DNA from: Palsa-1439 sp050015495
GTDB taxonomy: Bacteria > Verrucomicrobiota > Verrucomicrobiia > Palsa-1439
Reading direction: 5' to 3'
Assembly (NCBI GenBank): GCA_050015495.1
Contig: JBEKBH010000012.1
Location: 56,408 to 120,407, forward strand
Length of the DNA stretch: 64,000 bases
Both the position numbers and the translations under genes were made by a program. The stretch's first letter is position 1, and each line of letters starts with the position of its first letter. Below are positions 55,041-63,612 of the stretch, one piece after another. The notes below the pieces were generated by a model that did not search any database, had not been told where the DNA came from, and saw only the letters and a list, made by a program, of their open reading frames with translations.

Positions 55041-55358
55041 ATGGACCGGAAAGTCCACGTGTCTGCCATGGATGCGCAATTATTCAAGGCCCATCTTCAA
55101 GTCGAGCGGAAACAAATCACGTTTGATCTGAGGGAAAATCCTCGAGGGACGTTCTTGCGGATTACCGAAGAGGTCAGTGGCCGCCGCAATTCAATCATCA
55201 TCCCGACAACGGGCCTGGAACAATTTCGAGATTCGCTCAACGAAATGATCAAGTTCACCCAGGCTCCCGTGGGCAGTGGAATGGTCCTCCCGTTGGGGCA
55301 ACGGAATGCCGAGACACCGACCCCTGACGATTCAGCAGATGTGACCATGAGGCGATGA
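55041..55358 (+). CDS. PUR-alpha/DUF3276-like nucleic-acid-binding protein
   Basis: The 105-residue protein starts at ATG 55041 behind AAGGAGGAG. VERKQITFDLRENPRGTFLR, then ITEEVSGRRNSIIIPTTGLE and QFRDSLNEMI, matches the PUR-repeat pattern seen in Bacteroidota, Spirochaete and PVC proteins, which bind single-stranded nucleic acid. The C-terminal tail is polar. Likely cytoplasmic; role in RNA or DNA metabolism inferred from the family. Confidence 0.8.
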   Translation: MDRKVHVSAMDAQLFKAHLQVERKQITFDLRENPRGTFLRITEEVSGRRNSIIIPTTGLEQFRDSLNEMIKFTQAPVGSGMVLPLGQRNAETPTPDDSADVTMRR

Positions 55359-55510
55359 GCCTCGAATCCTCTTTCGGCTGTTCTCGCCGCAACTCCCGTT
55401 CGACTGGCGACCGCTACGGACGAGAATGGAATTCATGCGGCATGGGGGACCTCCGCTGAGGGTGTGGGCTGTCGAGGCCCAAGGCGTTCCAAGCGTTGAT
55501 CTATCCATCA

Positions 55511-55665
55511 GTGTTGCGCGTCCCACATGTGTAGACGGTGGACAAGCCCTTGCGGTTCCTGAGTTCGACAAAGCGCGTGTGTTCGACTCGAGAAGTGTAT
55601 AAACTGTCATCGGGCAGATGATGTTTTTGCAACAACGATACACGGGCTGGGTCGGTGTGGCACAA
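55511..55665 (+). repeat. Dispersed 155-bp repeat, copy 2
   Basis: This segment aligns end to end with the minus strand of 3664-3817. Outside GTGT...GGCACAA similarity stops on both sides. The right end coincides with the point where the truncated ABC ATPase gene loses similarity to its family. Flanks show no obvious target-site duplication. Confidence 0.8.
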
Positions 55666-55825
55666 GCAAACTGGTGAGCATCTTGATCGTGGTCGACTTG
55701 CCCGCACCGTTTGGACCCAGGAACCCAAAGAATTGACCTGCCTCCACCCGCAAATCGAGTCCATCGACGGCTCGCACTACCGCAAAGTGCCGGGTCAATC
55801 CCTGTGTTTCAATCGCCAGCGCCAT
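55666..55825 (-). pseudogene. ABC transporter ATPase, truncated after Walker A
   Basis: From ATG 55825 the frame reads MALAIETQGLTRHFAVVRAV, then GFLGPNGAGKSTTIKMLTSL with Walker A, like DrrA/CcmA-type export ATPases. After about 53 residues the match ends exactly at the end of the 155-bp repeat, and only repeat-derived codons follow to a stop at 55607. Signature, Walker B and the H-loop are missing and not found beyond the repeat, so this is a non-functional stub. Confidence 0.85.
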
Positions 55826-56110
55826 GGTAATGATCCTTGGAAATCGGAAATCACCCGCAAAGTGTAGCAAGGTGTCGACGGAACGTCAGCACTCCTCTCG
55901 TCCACCCGTGACCAGAATGCGTTCCCCGGGTGCACGACCGAGGACGTCCTGGCCGGTGGCCCTGGATCAAGCGATCACCGCCTGGCTTGCTTGCATTTTG
56001 CCCGAATTCGGCGAATGGTACTATCAGGCACGGATGGCTGGCACCCCCGAGCATTTGAACTGATGTCGTAACGACACCGGGCATCGGCCGCAGTGTGGCG
56101 AGGTGAGATT

Positions 56111-56581
56111 ATGGGAACCGAAACAAACTCTCATGAAGACTCAGTGGGGCTTCAGGCCAATCGTTCCGCAACCGGCGAGTCGGCAGGGGTCGGGCAAGAA
56201 ATCATCCTCGCCATCGACGATGACGCGGAAATCCTGAACAGTATCCGCAGGTTATTGATCCGCGAGGGCTGGGTGGTGTTGACCGCCTCCGACCCGCTGG
56301 AAGGCCTCCAGGTGTATGAAGCTCATTGGCGGACAATCCAAGTGGTGTTGTTGGACTACTTCATGCCCACGCTCCGCGGCGACGAAGTCTTTGAGCGCCT
56401 GCGCCGCATCAATCCGCACGTTCGTGTCCTGTTAACGACCGCGTGTGATGACTACGTCTCAGCAAAGATGCTCCAGGGAGGACTTTGTGGTTTCGTCCAG
56501 AAACCGCTCTCACGGCGAGACCTCGTTGGCGGGATTCGCAAATCCCTGAATCACCATGACGCGCCGCATCCCCACACCTAG
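56111..56581 (+). CDS. Stand-alone response-regulator receiver protein
   Basis: The 156-residue product starts at ATG 56111. After a roughly 30-residue polar leader, the receiver domain has acidic IDDDAE (36-38), phosphoacceptor Asp82 in VVLLDYFMP, Thr in VLLTTACDD and Lys in FVQKPLS. No output domain is present, so it acts through protein contacts or as a phosphate relay. No kinase gene is adjacent. Confidence 0.9.
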   Translation: MGTETNSHEDSVGLQANRSATGESAGVGQEIILAIDDDAEILNSIRRLLIREGWVVLTASDPLEGLQVYEAHWRTIQVVLLDYFMPTLRGDEVFERLRRINPHVRVLLTTACDDYVSAKMLQGGLCGFVQKPLSRRDLVGGIRKSLNHHDAPHPHT

Positions 56582-56776
56582 CGAGACGGCTTTAGCGGTT
56601 CCCCGGATCATGGCGACATACTTGGTATTGTCAGCCTTCGAATACGCAAGAACAACCGCAGTACAGCGGGAGGCTTGTTCCCGCCGATTGTGCGTCGAGC
56701 ATTGCATCCTTGCCACTGGTGAAGCCCACGACGGTTCGGTTGGCTGAGACACGTGGGCCAATTGGTGGCGTCGTCG

Positions 56777-57820
56777 CTAGAAACTGGTGAAGCTGCTCAG
56801 GTCGATGTTGCTGGTGGATGCGCCCCCCAGCACGGCGATGGCGTCGTTCAGTGCAGTCGTGTGTCCCGTCACCGCGTCACCAGCATTCACGAAGTGCCAG
56901 GTGCAAAGGATGACAGGCTTGCCGTTGACAAACATGAGCACCGGCTTGGAGGAATCGCCTGACGCGACCAACCCGCCAAATGGTTGTTCCAGAGCCGTCG
57001 TGGGCGCGGCAAACATGGAAACGCCGTTTGCGAGCAGATTCCTAACGGTGAACACGGAGGCTTGGTACGATTGGTTGAACCCCATTACCGGCTGACCGAC
57101 GGCCAGCGACGGGAATTGGTTTGTCCACGAATCACCAAGCACGAGCGCGGGCGTTATCAGGTTCGTGGGAATCGGGTTGTTGAGAAGTCCTATCGCCAGG
57201 TCAGTACCAGCAATCGGTGCAGCATTGGTGGCCGTGATGGTTCGGCTGACCACGACATTGTTCGTGGTCAGCCACCGATTCGTGGAGCCGACGACGCACG
57301 GGTAGTGCGCGGCAAACAGCACGACATTGGAGGAGATGAGCACACACGCCCTGCGATTGTTGTTGTCGGTCTGGAAACCATCCGCAGTCGAGTTCCAAAC
57401 GCCCACGCAAGTGGTATCCAGGCTGGCTCCCCAAAAATTCGTGTTGCGCTGATAGACGGCCAGTCCGTTGCTGGCGGATGTCAGGAATGCCGTGCTCTTG
57501 CCTGCGAGCAACAGTGAGTCGATGGCGTCAGTGGAGTTCCTTCGGGCCGATCCTGCCACCCCATTGGGCACGAATACGAACGTTCCGCTGGACGTGGTGA
57601 TGGTGCCGCCGCCCGCCAGGTTGGAGACGGTCATGCCGGGCGGGAAAATCACCGTGTCGACATAGCCGGTCGTCGTGCCGCTGATGATCGTGATCGGATC
57701 GCGGATGGCGGCATCGGCGAGGGACGTGAAGAGGGATGCGAGACAGGCAAGGACGAGAAGGGAAAGGGCAAAGCGGCGACGAATCGCCTCAGCCCAAAGG
57801 ACGGTGAGAATAGGCTTCAT
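56777..57820 (-). CDS. Secreted chymotrypsin-fold serine protease-like protein
   Basis: The 347-residue protein has a signal ending TSLADAA. Spaced motifs suggest a trypsin-like triad: NVVLFAAHYP (His), GTDLAIGLLN (Asp) and GLVASGDSSKPVLMFVNGKP, where GDSS stands in for the canonical GDSG around Ser. These occur in the correct order. Disulfide Cys are few. Possibly an active or decayed extracellular protease. The C-terminus is Asn/Ser-rich. It starts at ATG 57820. Confidence 0.6.
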   Translation of the reverse strand: MKPILTVLWAEAIRRRFALSLLVLACLASLFTSLADAAIRDPITIISGTTTGYVDTVIFPPGMTVSNLAGGGTITTSSGTFVFVPNGVAGSARRNSTDAIDSLLLAGKSTAFLTSASNGLAVYQRNTNFWGASLDTTCVGVWNSTADGFQTDNNNRRACVLISSNVVLFAAHYPCVVGSTNRWLTTNNVVVSRTITATNAAPIAGTDLAIGLLNNPIPTNLITPALVLGDSWTNQFPSLAVGQPVMGFNQSYQASVFTVRNLLANGVSMFAAPTTALEQPFGGLVASGDSSKPVLMFVNGKPVILCTWHFVNAGDAVTGHTTALNDAIAVLGGASTSNIDLSSFTSF

Positions 57821-57850
57821 GGTGAATCAATTCTGCCTGGAAATGGTGTG

Positions 57851-57949
57851 GTCCGGTTTGACCGGTTTGCCACGCAGGTCGGTATTATCGCGCATCTCGA
57901 CCGGCGCATAGAAGGCATCCAGGTTGACATGGAGGATGGCGCGGGTCAT
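57851..57949 (-). pseudogene. dinB (DNA polymerase IV) N-terminal stub
   Basis: From ATG 57949 the frame reads MTRAILHVNLDAFYAPVEMR then DNTDLRGKPV, matching the first roughly 33 residues of Y-family DNA polymerase IV. The first catalytic Asp (normally HVDLDAFFA) is Asn here, and a stop follows shortly. The remaining roughly 320 residues are absent. It sits just upstream of the lipase on the opposite strand. Confidence 0.8.
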
Positions 57950-58078
57950 GGAAGGACTGTAACAACGCATCTGTGGGGGTGCAACGATGGCATGCGCCCA
58001 GTCTGTGCTATAATTGCGGACGGTAGGATACATTTGCTCGTTGCGCATGGAACACTCGACGCAAAAGGAAAGGTGATT

Positions 58079-58933
58079 ATGGATCTGAATACGGCAATTC
58101 TGCTCGGCCTGCTGGAACAGCAAGTTGAAAATATTCTGCCGACGGACCTCACCAATATCGCCGGTCAGGTACTCACCGTCAGCCACGGCACCACGACGAT
58201 CAGCTACACGGTCATCACGACGTTCTACGGAAATGATCTGGCAACGGACATGAACCCTGAGCGAGGAAATCAAATTGTCTCCTTCGGGGCGATCCTGCAA
58301 GACACAAACAAGAATGTTGTCATCGCAATTCGTGGTACTGATGGTATCTGGGAGTGGGTGCATGATGCCGAGTTCTTGTCGGTTCCCTGTCCGTTTCTTG
58401 CGAGTGCTGGTAGGACAGATGACGGTTTCACGGCGATCTACAAATCTTTAAAGATTGCCGCGGCCTCTACATCACTGGGAGTTGCACAGGCTTTGGCAAC
58501 ACTCCCGCCGGAGCTCAACTTTAATACCCCCATCAACTCGGTGACAATTTGTGGACACAGCCTGGGCGGAGCGTTGGCAACGTTGCTGGCGCTCGATATT
58601 GCGGCAAACACGAGCTTCAAGAATCCGACGGTGTACACTTACGCCAGCCCGCGCACAGGAGATCCAGTGTTTGTGACTGCGTACAACGGACTTTCGCCCA
58701 ACACCTCGCGAATTGCAAACCGAATGGATATTGTGCCCAAGCTTCCGCTCCCGCCGCAATACGAACATGTAAATACGCTCTTTGAGATAAATTCAGTGAC
58801 GATAGCGTTGCCACCAAAGTTGTTGGTGAAACTTGATATCGGGTGCGAGCACCACATGACAACGTATCTGTACTTGTTGTCCTTAAAGGGTCCGGGGCCG
58901 GTTTTACCACTGGATGCCGACTGCGCACCGTAA
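58079..58933 (+). CDS. Class 3 lipase
   Basis: The 284-residue alpha/beta hydrolase starts at ATG 58079 with AAGGAAAGGTG upstream; a long upstream extension overlapping the dinB stub is rejected. VVIAIRGTDGIWEWVHDAEF is the oxyanion/N-terminal lipase_3 segment, TICGHSLGGALATLLAL the nucleophile elbow (Ser), NRMDIVPKLP the Asp and CEHHMTTYL the His. No signal peptide is apparent, so secretion is uncertain. Confidence 0.88.
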   Translation: MDLNTAILLGLLEQQVENILPTDLTNIAGQVLTVSHGTTTISYTVITTFYGNDLATDMNPERGNQIVSFGAILQDTNKNVVIAIRGTDGIWEWVHDAEFLSVPCPFLASAGRTDDGFTAIYKSLKIAAASTSLGVAQALATLPPELNFNTPINSVTICGHSLGGALATLLALDIAANTSFKNPTVYTYASPRTGDPVFVTAYNGLSPNTSRIANRMDIVPKLPLPPQYEHVNTLFEINSVTIALPPKLLVKLDIGCEHHMTTYLYLLSLKGPGPVLPLDADCAP

Positions 58934-59075
58934 CAAGAGGCCAAAGAGGTCAGGGCTTCACCTGTGATTGTTCAATTGCAAGCAACGCCGTTCTCGGCTG
59001 TATGGGCGTGTCCGAGTTCTACGGAACCTCTATTCAAAAACCACGGTTCGTTGTGTTGAGAGTAATGATTCCGGC

Positions 59076-59828
59076 GTGAAGCCCAAAGAAAAAGTCGTCT
59101 TTTGCTGGAGCGGGGGGAAGGATTCCGCGCTGTGCCTGCACCGCGTGCTGGAGTCCGACCGTTACGAGGTTGTCGCCCTTCTCACCACTCTCAACGAGCA
59201 TTATCACCGCGTCTCGATGCACGGGGTGCGGGAGCAATTGCTCGACGCGCAGGCGCACAGCATTGGCTTGCCGTTGGAAAAAATGTTTGTCAGCCAGATC
59301 AGCACCACCGAGGAATATGCCGCGAAGATGCGTGCCATTCTCCTGCGCTACAAAGCGGACGGCATTGAGCAGGTGGTGTTTGGCGATATTTTCCTCGAAC
59401 AATTGCGCCGGTGGCGTGAAGAGAATCTGGCGCAAGTCGGCCTGCGGGGCATCTTCCCGCTCTGGAAAATCGACACGCGACAGCTCCTGGCCGACTTCGT
59501 CTCGCTCGGTTTCCGCGCAGTGATTTGCTGCGTCAACGACGCCTATCTGGGCGAAGCCGACGTTGGCCGGGAACTTGATGCTGAATTCGTGAAGACTCTT
59601 CCGCCAACCGTCGATCCGTGCGGCGAGAACGGCGAGTACCATTCATTCGCTTTCCACGGGCCCATTTTCCGCCAACGGCTCCGTGTCCGAGTCGGCGAAA
59701 AGGTTTATCGTCCCGTCGAGCAAACAGATCCGTGCAGCACATTTTCCCCGCCGACCGACCGGCCGCAGACGAAGGGTTTTTGGTTTTGCGATTTGACCCT
59801 CGTGGATGGCACGGAGCGGATGCCATGA
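59076..59828 (+). CDS. Dph6-like ATP pyrophosphatase (diphthine-ammonia-ligase family)
   Basis: The roughly 250-residue protein starts at GTG 59076 (VKPKEKVVFCWSGGKDSALC). SGGKDS is the PP-loop of N-type ATP pyrophosphatases, and VVFGDIFLEQLRRWREENLA with GLRGIFPLWKIDTRQLLADF is typical of the bacterial Dph6/MJ0570 family. The last part, PTVDPCGENGEYHSFAFHGP, is strongly conserved in it. Bacteria lack diphthamide, so the amidation target is unknown. Confidence 0.88.
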   Translation: MKPKEKVVFCWSGGKDSALCLHRVLESDRYEVVALLTTLNEHYHRVSMHGVREQLLDAQAHSIGLPLEKMFVSQISTTEEYAAKMRAILLRYKADGIEQVVFGDIFLEQLRRWREENLAQVGLRGIFPLWKIDTRQLLADFVSLGFRAVICCVNDAYLGEADVGRELDAEFVKTLPPTVDPCGENGEYHSFAFHGPIFRQRLRVRVGEKVYRPVEQTDPCSTFSPPTDRPQTKGFWFCDLTLVDGTERMP

Positions 59829-59924
59829 GCGTCGAGTCGCGCAACAATCATCTCTCTCCACGCCGTCGTTCCTGTCCGCCAATCCTGTTTGTCAAACTGT
59901 AACTCTTCCCGCATCATTGGCTCG

Positions 59925-61148
59925 ATGGAAACGAACCGCAAACCGCCGGCACCATCGGACCTCGCCAACCATTGGGCGCTCGATCCCTCCGTCGTGTTCC
60001 TAAACCACGGGTCGTTCGGCGCCTGTCCGCGCGCGGTACTGGAACGGCAAAGCCAGTTGCGGGCGCGGATGGAGGCGGAGCCGGTGCGGTTCTTGACCCG
60101 CGACCTGCAGCCCCTGTTGGACGAGTCCCGCGAGCGGCTGGCGCAACTGTTGAACACTTCAACGGACAATCTCGTGTTTGTCCCAAACGCCACCACCGGC
60201 GTAAACGCCGTGGTCCGGTCCCTGGAGTTCCACCCGGGCGACGAGATACTGACGACGAACCAGGACTACAACGCCTGTCGCAATGCATTGAGGGCAGTCG
60301 CCGAGAGAACCGGAGCCAAGGTGATAGTCGCCAACGTGCCCTTTCCCTTGCATGATGAGGCACAAGTGGTCGAGGCGGTATTATCCTGTGTCACTGACCG
60401 CACGCGACTCGCAATGATCGACCACGTTACCAGCCCGACGGCCGTAGTGCACCCAATTGCGAAGATCGTCGGCGCCCTTGAGAAACGCGGCATCGACACC
60501 ATGGTGGATGGCGCCCACGCGCCCGGGATGTTACCTGTGGATCTCGATGGATTGCGCTCCGCTTACTACACCGGCAACTGCCACAAATGGCTTTGTGCTC
60601 CCAAAGGTGCCGGCTTCCTGTACGTGCGGCCCGACCGCCAGGAGCGGATTCAGCCGACCACGATCAGTCACGGTTTCAACACGCCTCGTCCCCACCGCAA
60701 TGCCCTGCACACAAGGTTCGACTGGGTCGGGACAATCGACCCGACGGCGTGGGTTTGTGTTGGAACTGCCATCGACTGGTGTTCCACGCTTCTGCCGGGC
60801 GGGCTTTCGGAGTTGATGGATCGAAACCGCGCCCTTGCCATCGAAGCCAGACGCATCCTGTGCGAGCCACTCGGCATCGATCAGCCGTGTCCGGAAGAAA
60901 TGCTGGGGTCGATGGCGACGATCCCATTGCCAGCAAGGTTTCAAACAGCGCCGTTCACCGCAAACACGACTGATCCGATGCAAAACAGCCTGTTTGACGA
61001 ATATGCCATCGAGGTGCCGGTTGTGCGTTGGGGCGATCCTGAAAGACGTTGGTTGCGGATCTCGGCACACGGGTACAACTCGCGGGAACAGTATGCGTAT
61101 CTTGCTGGAGCGCTGAAGGAGTTGGCGAACTGTCCAAAAAGGAGATGA
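59925..61148 (+). CDS. Class V aminotransferase (isopenicillin-N-epimerase-like)
   Basis: The 407-residue PLP enzyme starts at ATG 59925. FLNHGSFGACPRAVLERQ, FVPNATTGVNAVVRSL, MVDGAHAPGMLPVDL (Asp for pyridine N) and YYTGNCHKWLCAPKGAGFLY (PLP Lys) match the isopenicillin N epimerase/ergothioneine EgtE-like branch. Substrate unknown. The zinc-binding gene after it starts only five bases later, suggesting an operon. Confidence 0.92.
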   Translation: METNRKPPAPSDLANHWALDPSVVFLNHGSFGACPRAVLERQSQLRARMEAEPVRFLTRDLQPLLDESRERLAQLLNTSTDNLVFVPNATTGVNAVVRSLEFHPGDEILTTNQDYNACRNALRAVAERTGAKVIVANVPFPLHDEAQVVEAVLSCVTDRTRLAMIDHVTSPTAVVHPIAKIVGALEKRGIDTMVDGAHAPGMLPVDLDGLRSAYYTGNCHKWLCAPKGAGFLYVRPDRQERIQPTTISHGFNTPRPHRNALHTRFDWVGTIDPTAWVCVGTAIDWCSTLLPGGLSELMDRNRALAIEARRILCEPLGIDQPCPEEMLGSMATIPLPARFQTAPFTANTTDPMQNSLFDEYAIEVPVVRWGDPERRWLRISAHGYNSREQYAYLAGALKELANCPKRR

Positions 61149-61152
61149 TACC

Positions 61153-61440
61153 ATGCCCACCCGCTTGTGTGACCGCTGTGGCGAGCTAATCGAGGAAGGC
61201 GCGCTGCGGTACATAGCCAAGATTCAGGTCTACGCCGCCTATGATCCTCTGAACGTCGACTTCGAGGACATGGCCCGCGACCACACGAATGAGATCCAGG
61301 AAATCCTGAAGCGTTGCGAGGGCATGACCGAAGAGGAGTTGATGCAGGACGTGTATGTCGATTTCCAGTTTGACCTCTGCCGGGCCTGCCAGCGGGCGTA
61401 CATCAAGGACCCGCTACCTGCTGCCGAGGGCGCGGGATAG
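61153..61440 (+). CDS. Small zinc-knuckle protein
   Basis: The 95-residue protein starts at ATG 61153 behind AAGGAGATG. CDRCGELIEEGALRYIAKIQ at the N-terminus and DLCRACQRAY near the C-terminus supply two CxxC pairs for one zinc, with an acidic helical middle (TEEELMQDVYVDFQF). Family unrecognised. Close coupling to the class V aminotransferase suggests joint expression. Confidence 0.75.
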   Translation: MPTRLCDRCGELIEEGALRYIAKIQVYAAYDPLNVDFEDMARDHTNEIQEILKRCEGMTEEELMQDVYVDFQFDLCRACQRAYIKDPLPAAEGAG

Positions 61441-61453
61441 TCGGACGGAATTA

Positions 61454-61825
61454 TTATTTCGCAACCTCGACCCGAATCTCGTCGCCGTCCCGTACGGATT
61501 TCAGCACCCGAGGATCGCCTTCGAGTTTCCCCAGTACGTTCACCTTGGTGACCAGACGACACTCGTCGCCACGAGAAACCGGGGTTGGACCGAACGGGAT
61601 GGCGAGCGATTGACCCTCCACCCAGAAGCAAATGGTGCCTGGCGGGACGACCTGCTTGGCATCGGCTTCCAGAACGGTACTCACGGGCAGGCTGAAATAA
61701 ACTTCCTCGCCCCATGTGTTCGCCGAGGAGGAACACGGCAAGACCTTGAGCAACTTGGTTGCGGTCGGCGCGTCGATCAGCACTCCAAACGCCTCGCCCT
61801 TATCCCAGGTAATTCGGATTCTCAT
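61454..61825 (-). CDS. Cyclophilin-like fold protein (TM1367-like)
   Basis: The 123-residue protein starts at ATG 61825. RITWDKGEAFGVLIDAPTAT, NTWGEEVYFSLPVS, GTICFWVEGQSLAIPFGPTP and KVNVLGKLEGD match small bacterial cyclophilin-like proteins (Cyclophil_like, TM1367 type), which lack proven isomerase activity. Minus strand, convergent with the zinc-knuckle gene by 13 bp. Confidence 0.82.
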   Translation of the reverse strand: MRIRITWDKGEAFGVLIDAPTATKLLKVLPCSSSANTWGEEVYFSLPVSTVLEADAKQVVPPGTICFWVEGQSLAIPFGPTPVSRGDECRLVTKVNVLGKLEGDPRVLKSVRDGDEIRVEVAK

Positions 61826-61914
61826 CGGAACCTCTCACAGTGTAAGCATCTCCGCCAATGTGCGTTTCGGGGGCATCTGGGGTTGGTCGGCGGCGGGATT
61901 GGCTGGCGTGGGCT

Positions 61915-62475
61915 TCATTTTGTGAGGAAGGATGTTTTTGGGGAGGGCAGACTGATCGTCCGACCCCCAATCAGGAATACGCCTTCCCCCTGATGATGCA
62001 TCGTCCGCGGATGTTTTTGCCGCGGGTCAATCCATGCTTTGACCACCTCCAGAATGAAGAAGTTGTATTGAGCCACCAGCCGTTGATCAATGACCTTGCA
62101 TTCCAGGTTGGCATAACACTCGGCAATGAGCGGAGCTTTAACGACCGCGGCGGCCACCGGCGTGAGACCAAAGGTCTTGAACTTGTCCACCTGCCGTCCG
62201 GAAGTGTTTCCGCATCCCACCACCTTGTCCGCCAACTCCACCGTCGGCAGGTTGATCACGCACTCTCCGGTCGCCCGCAAGACCGCAAACGTGTGGTTTC
62301 GGTCGCTGATCACGCAACCCACGAGGGGCGGCTCAAACTCCATCATCGTATGCCAGGACATGGGCATGATGTTCGCCCGTCCCGCACGGGTCGTCGTGAC
62401 CAGCACAACCGGCCCGGGTTCGAGCAGCCCATACACTTGCGCCAGAGGAAACGCTCGTTTCTTTGTTCCTGCCAT
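61915..62475 (-). CDS. Flavin reductase-like FMN-binding protein
   Basis: The 186-residue protein starts at ATG 62475. PGPVVLVTTTRAGRANIMPM, SWHTMMEFEPPLVGCVISDR and ECVINLPTVELADKV follow the split-barrel flavin reductase (FMN-binding) pattern. It probably reduces FMN or binds it as a flavoredoxin. A C-terminal HHQGEGVFLIGGRTISLP segment is also typical. 89 bp before the cyclophilin-like gene on the same strand. Confidence 0.88.
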   Translation of the reverse strand: MAGTKKRAFPLAQVYGLLEPGPVVLVTTTRAGRANIMPMSWHTMMEFEPPLVGCVISDRNHTFAVLRATGECVINLPTVELADKVVGCGNTSGRQVDKFKTFGLTPVAAAVVKAPLIAECYANLECKVIDQRLVAQYNFFILEVVKAWIDPRQKHPRTMHHQGEGVFLIGGRTISLPSPKTSFLTK

Positions 62476-62589
62476 GTTCCAATTCTCCGTTGAAGGCGCG
62501 GTTGGCCGTCAGGGCGAAGACTGGCGGTCAGACAATCTTACGGTTGCCGTCACGTGCTCAACGGATTGGATTTCGATCGACAGCGGTGA

Positions 62590-62913
62590 ATGGCGGCATG
62601 CTACCTGATCGTGCACGTGTTCGGCAAGCGGATCGGGCAGGCGATGGGCGACCACCAGCAGTGGCATCAAATCCAAGGGCTTCAGTTTCGCGGAGTGTGC
62701 CAGCAACTCGGAAACACGGAGCGGGCGTGGGAGGTCTACAGCTCCCGGTTCCCCTTCCTGCAACAGCCCAACGCAATCCTGACGCGAGAGTTGACGAATA
62801 CCGCGACGTGGCGAATCGACACCACATGGATCCGGTTGATGGACAATCGAATCAACTTCGGCTTGGGGGCAGTGAGTGAAATCGTCCGTCCCTTTCAGCC
62901 GAGCAACTCCTGA
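62590..62913 (+). pseudogene. YhbP/UPF0306-like C-terminal fragment
   Basis: The frame gives 107 residues. HQIQGLQFRGVCQQLGNTER, VYSSRFPFL and TTWIRLMDNRINFGLGAVSE resemble the C-terminal half of YhbP-type pyridoxamine-5'-phosphate-oxidase-like proteins, where RGVQFKGEIRRLEG and a D-N-x-x-G-F-G ending are usual. The N-terminal half of about 50-60 residues is not visible upstream, so the gene is truncated or frameshifted. Assignment by pattern. Confidence 0.5.
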
Positions 62914-63612
62914 TGGACTCCGTTGAGCGGGGGGGTTATCGCCGTAGAGATGAATCGGCGGGTTCATTCGGTTGGTCGGGGCGGTTTCCCAAACAGTTCT
63001 GGCCAGGTTGAACTGGATGCTGCGTGGATGGAGGGCGCCCACCTCCGAGCCGGAGCGGTTGCGGCCCTGCGAGATATTCTGCCTGCCGTTTCCGTGACCC
63101 GAAGGTGGATGGAGAAAACCCCGCATGTGCTTCTGGTAGGCAAGGAGCCGAAAGCCTTGCTCGCGAACGAGAGTTCCGACCACAACGACTGTTGACCTGG
63201 GAGCCAGCACGCCTTTGGCGTCGATGGAAGCGGGATCAGGCTTTGCCAGGGGCCTAGGGCTGCGGGCACGATACGGTTGGCGTGATCGGTTGGCACGGGG
63301 AAGCTCTGAATCGGAGTTCATAGCGCAGGTCGTTCTGCCAACGGTTCCTTAGTGGACAGGCCATACCACACCAAGATGCGACGATCCGCTTGCGTCAAGG
63401 GCACCTGCCCCGCCAGTGAGTGAGATCGAACGAACTCTTCCAATGGGGTGCGCGATCCTTCCCCGGTGCCGCAAATCGGCTCTTGGACATGAGCGAACAC
63501 GGGCGGATTTTCCATTTTTCTCGTACGTGCGCTTCTCGATGGATGACGGACCCATTTCCTTCCCTGCGATTTTCGCGACACCTCAATTTCGACTATAATG
63601 GCTTGGTGCGCC
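62914..63612. other. Intergenic region without a supported gene
   Basis: Frames are open on both strands here but none has family patterns or a good start. The stretch separates the YhbP fragment from the glycosidase gene and may be further gene debris. Confidence 0.35.

Noticed and set aside
57848..58078. N-terminal extension of the lipase over the dinB stub
   Set aside because: The added residues are antisense to dinB remains; ATG 58079 has a good ribosome site.
62509..63321. Minus-strand open frame of 270 codons
   Set aside because: It lies antisense to the YhbP-like fragment and shows no recognisable pattern; probably a GC-driven open frame.
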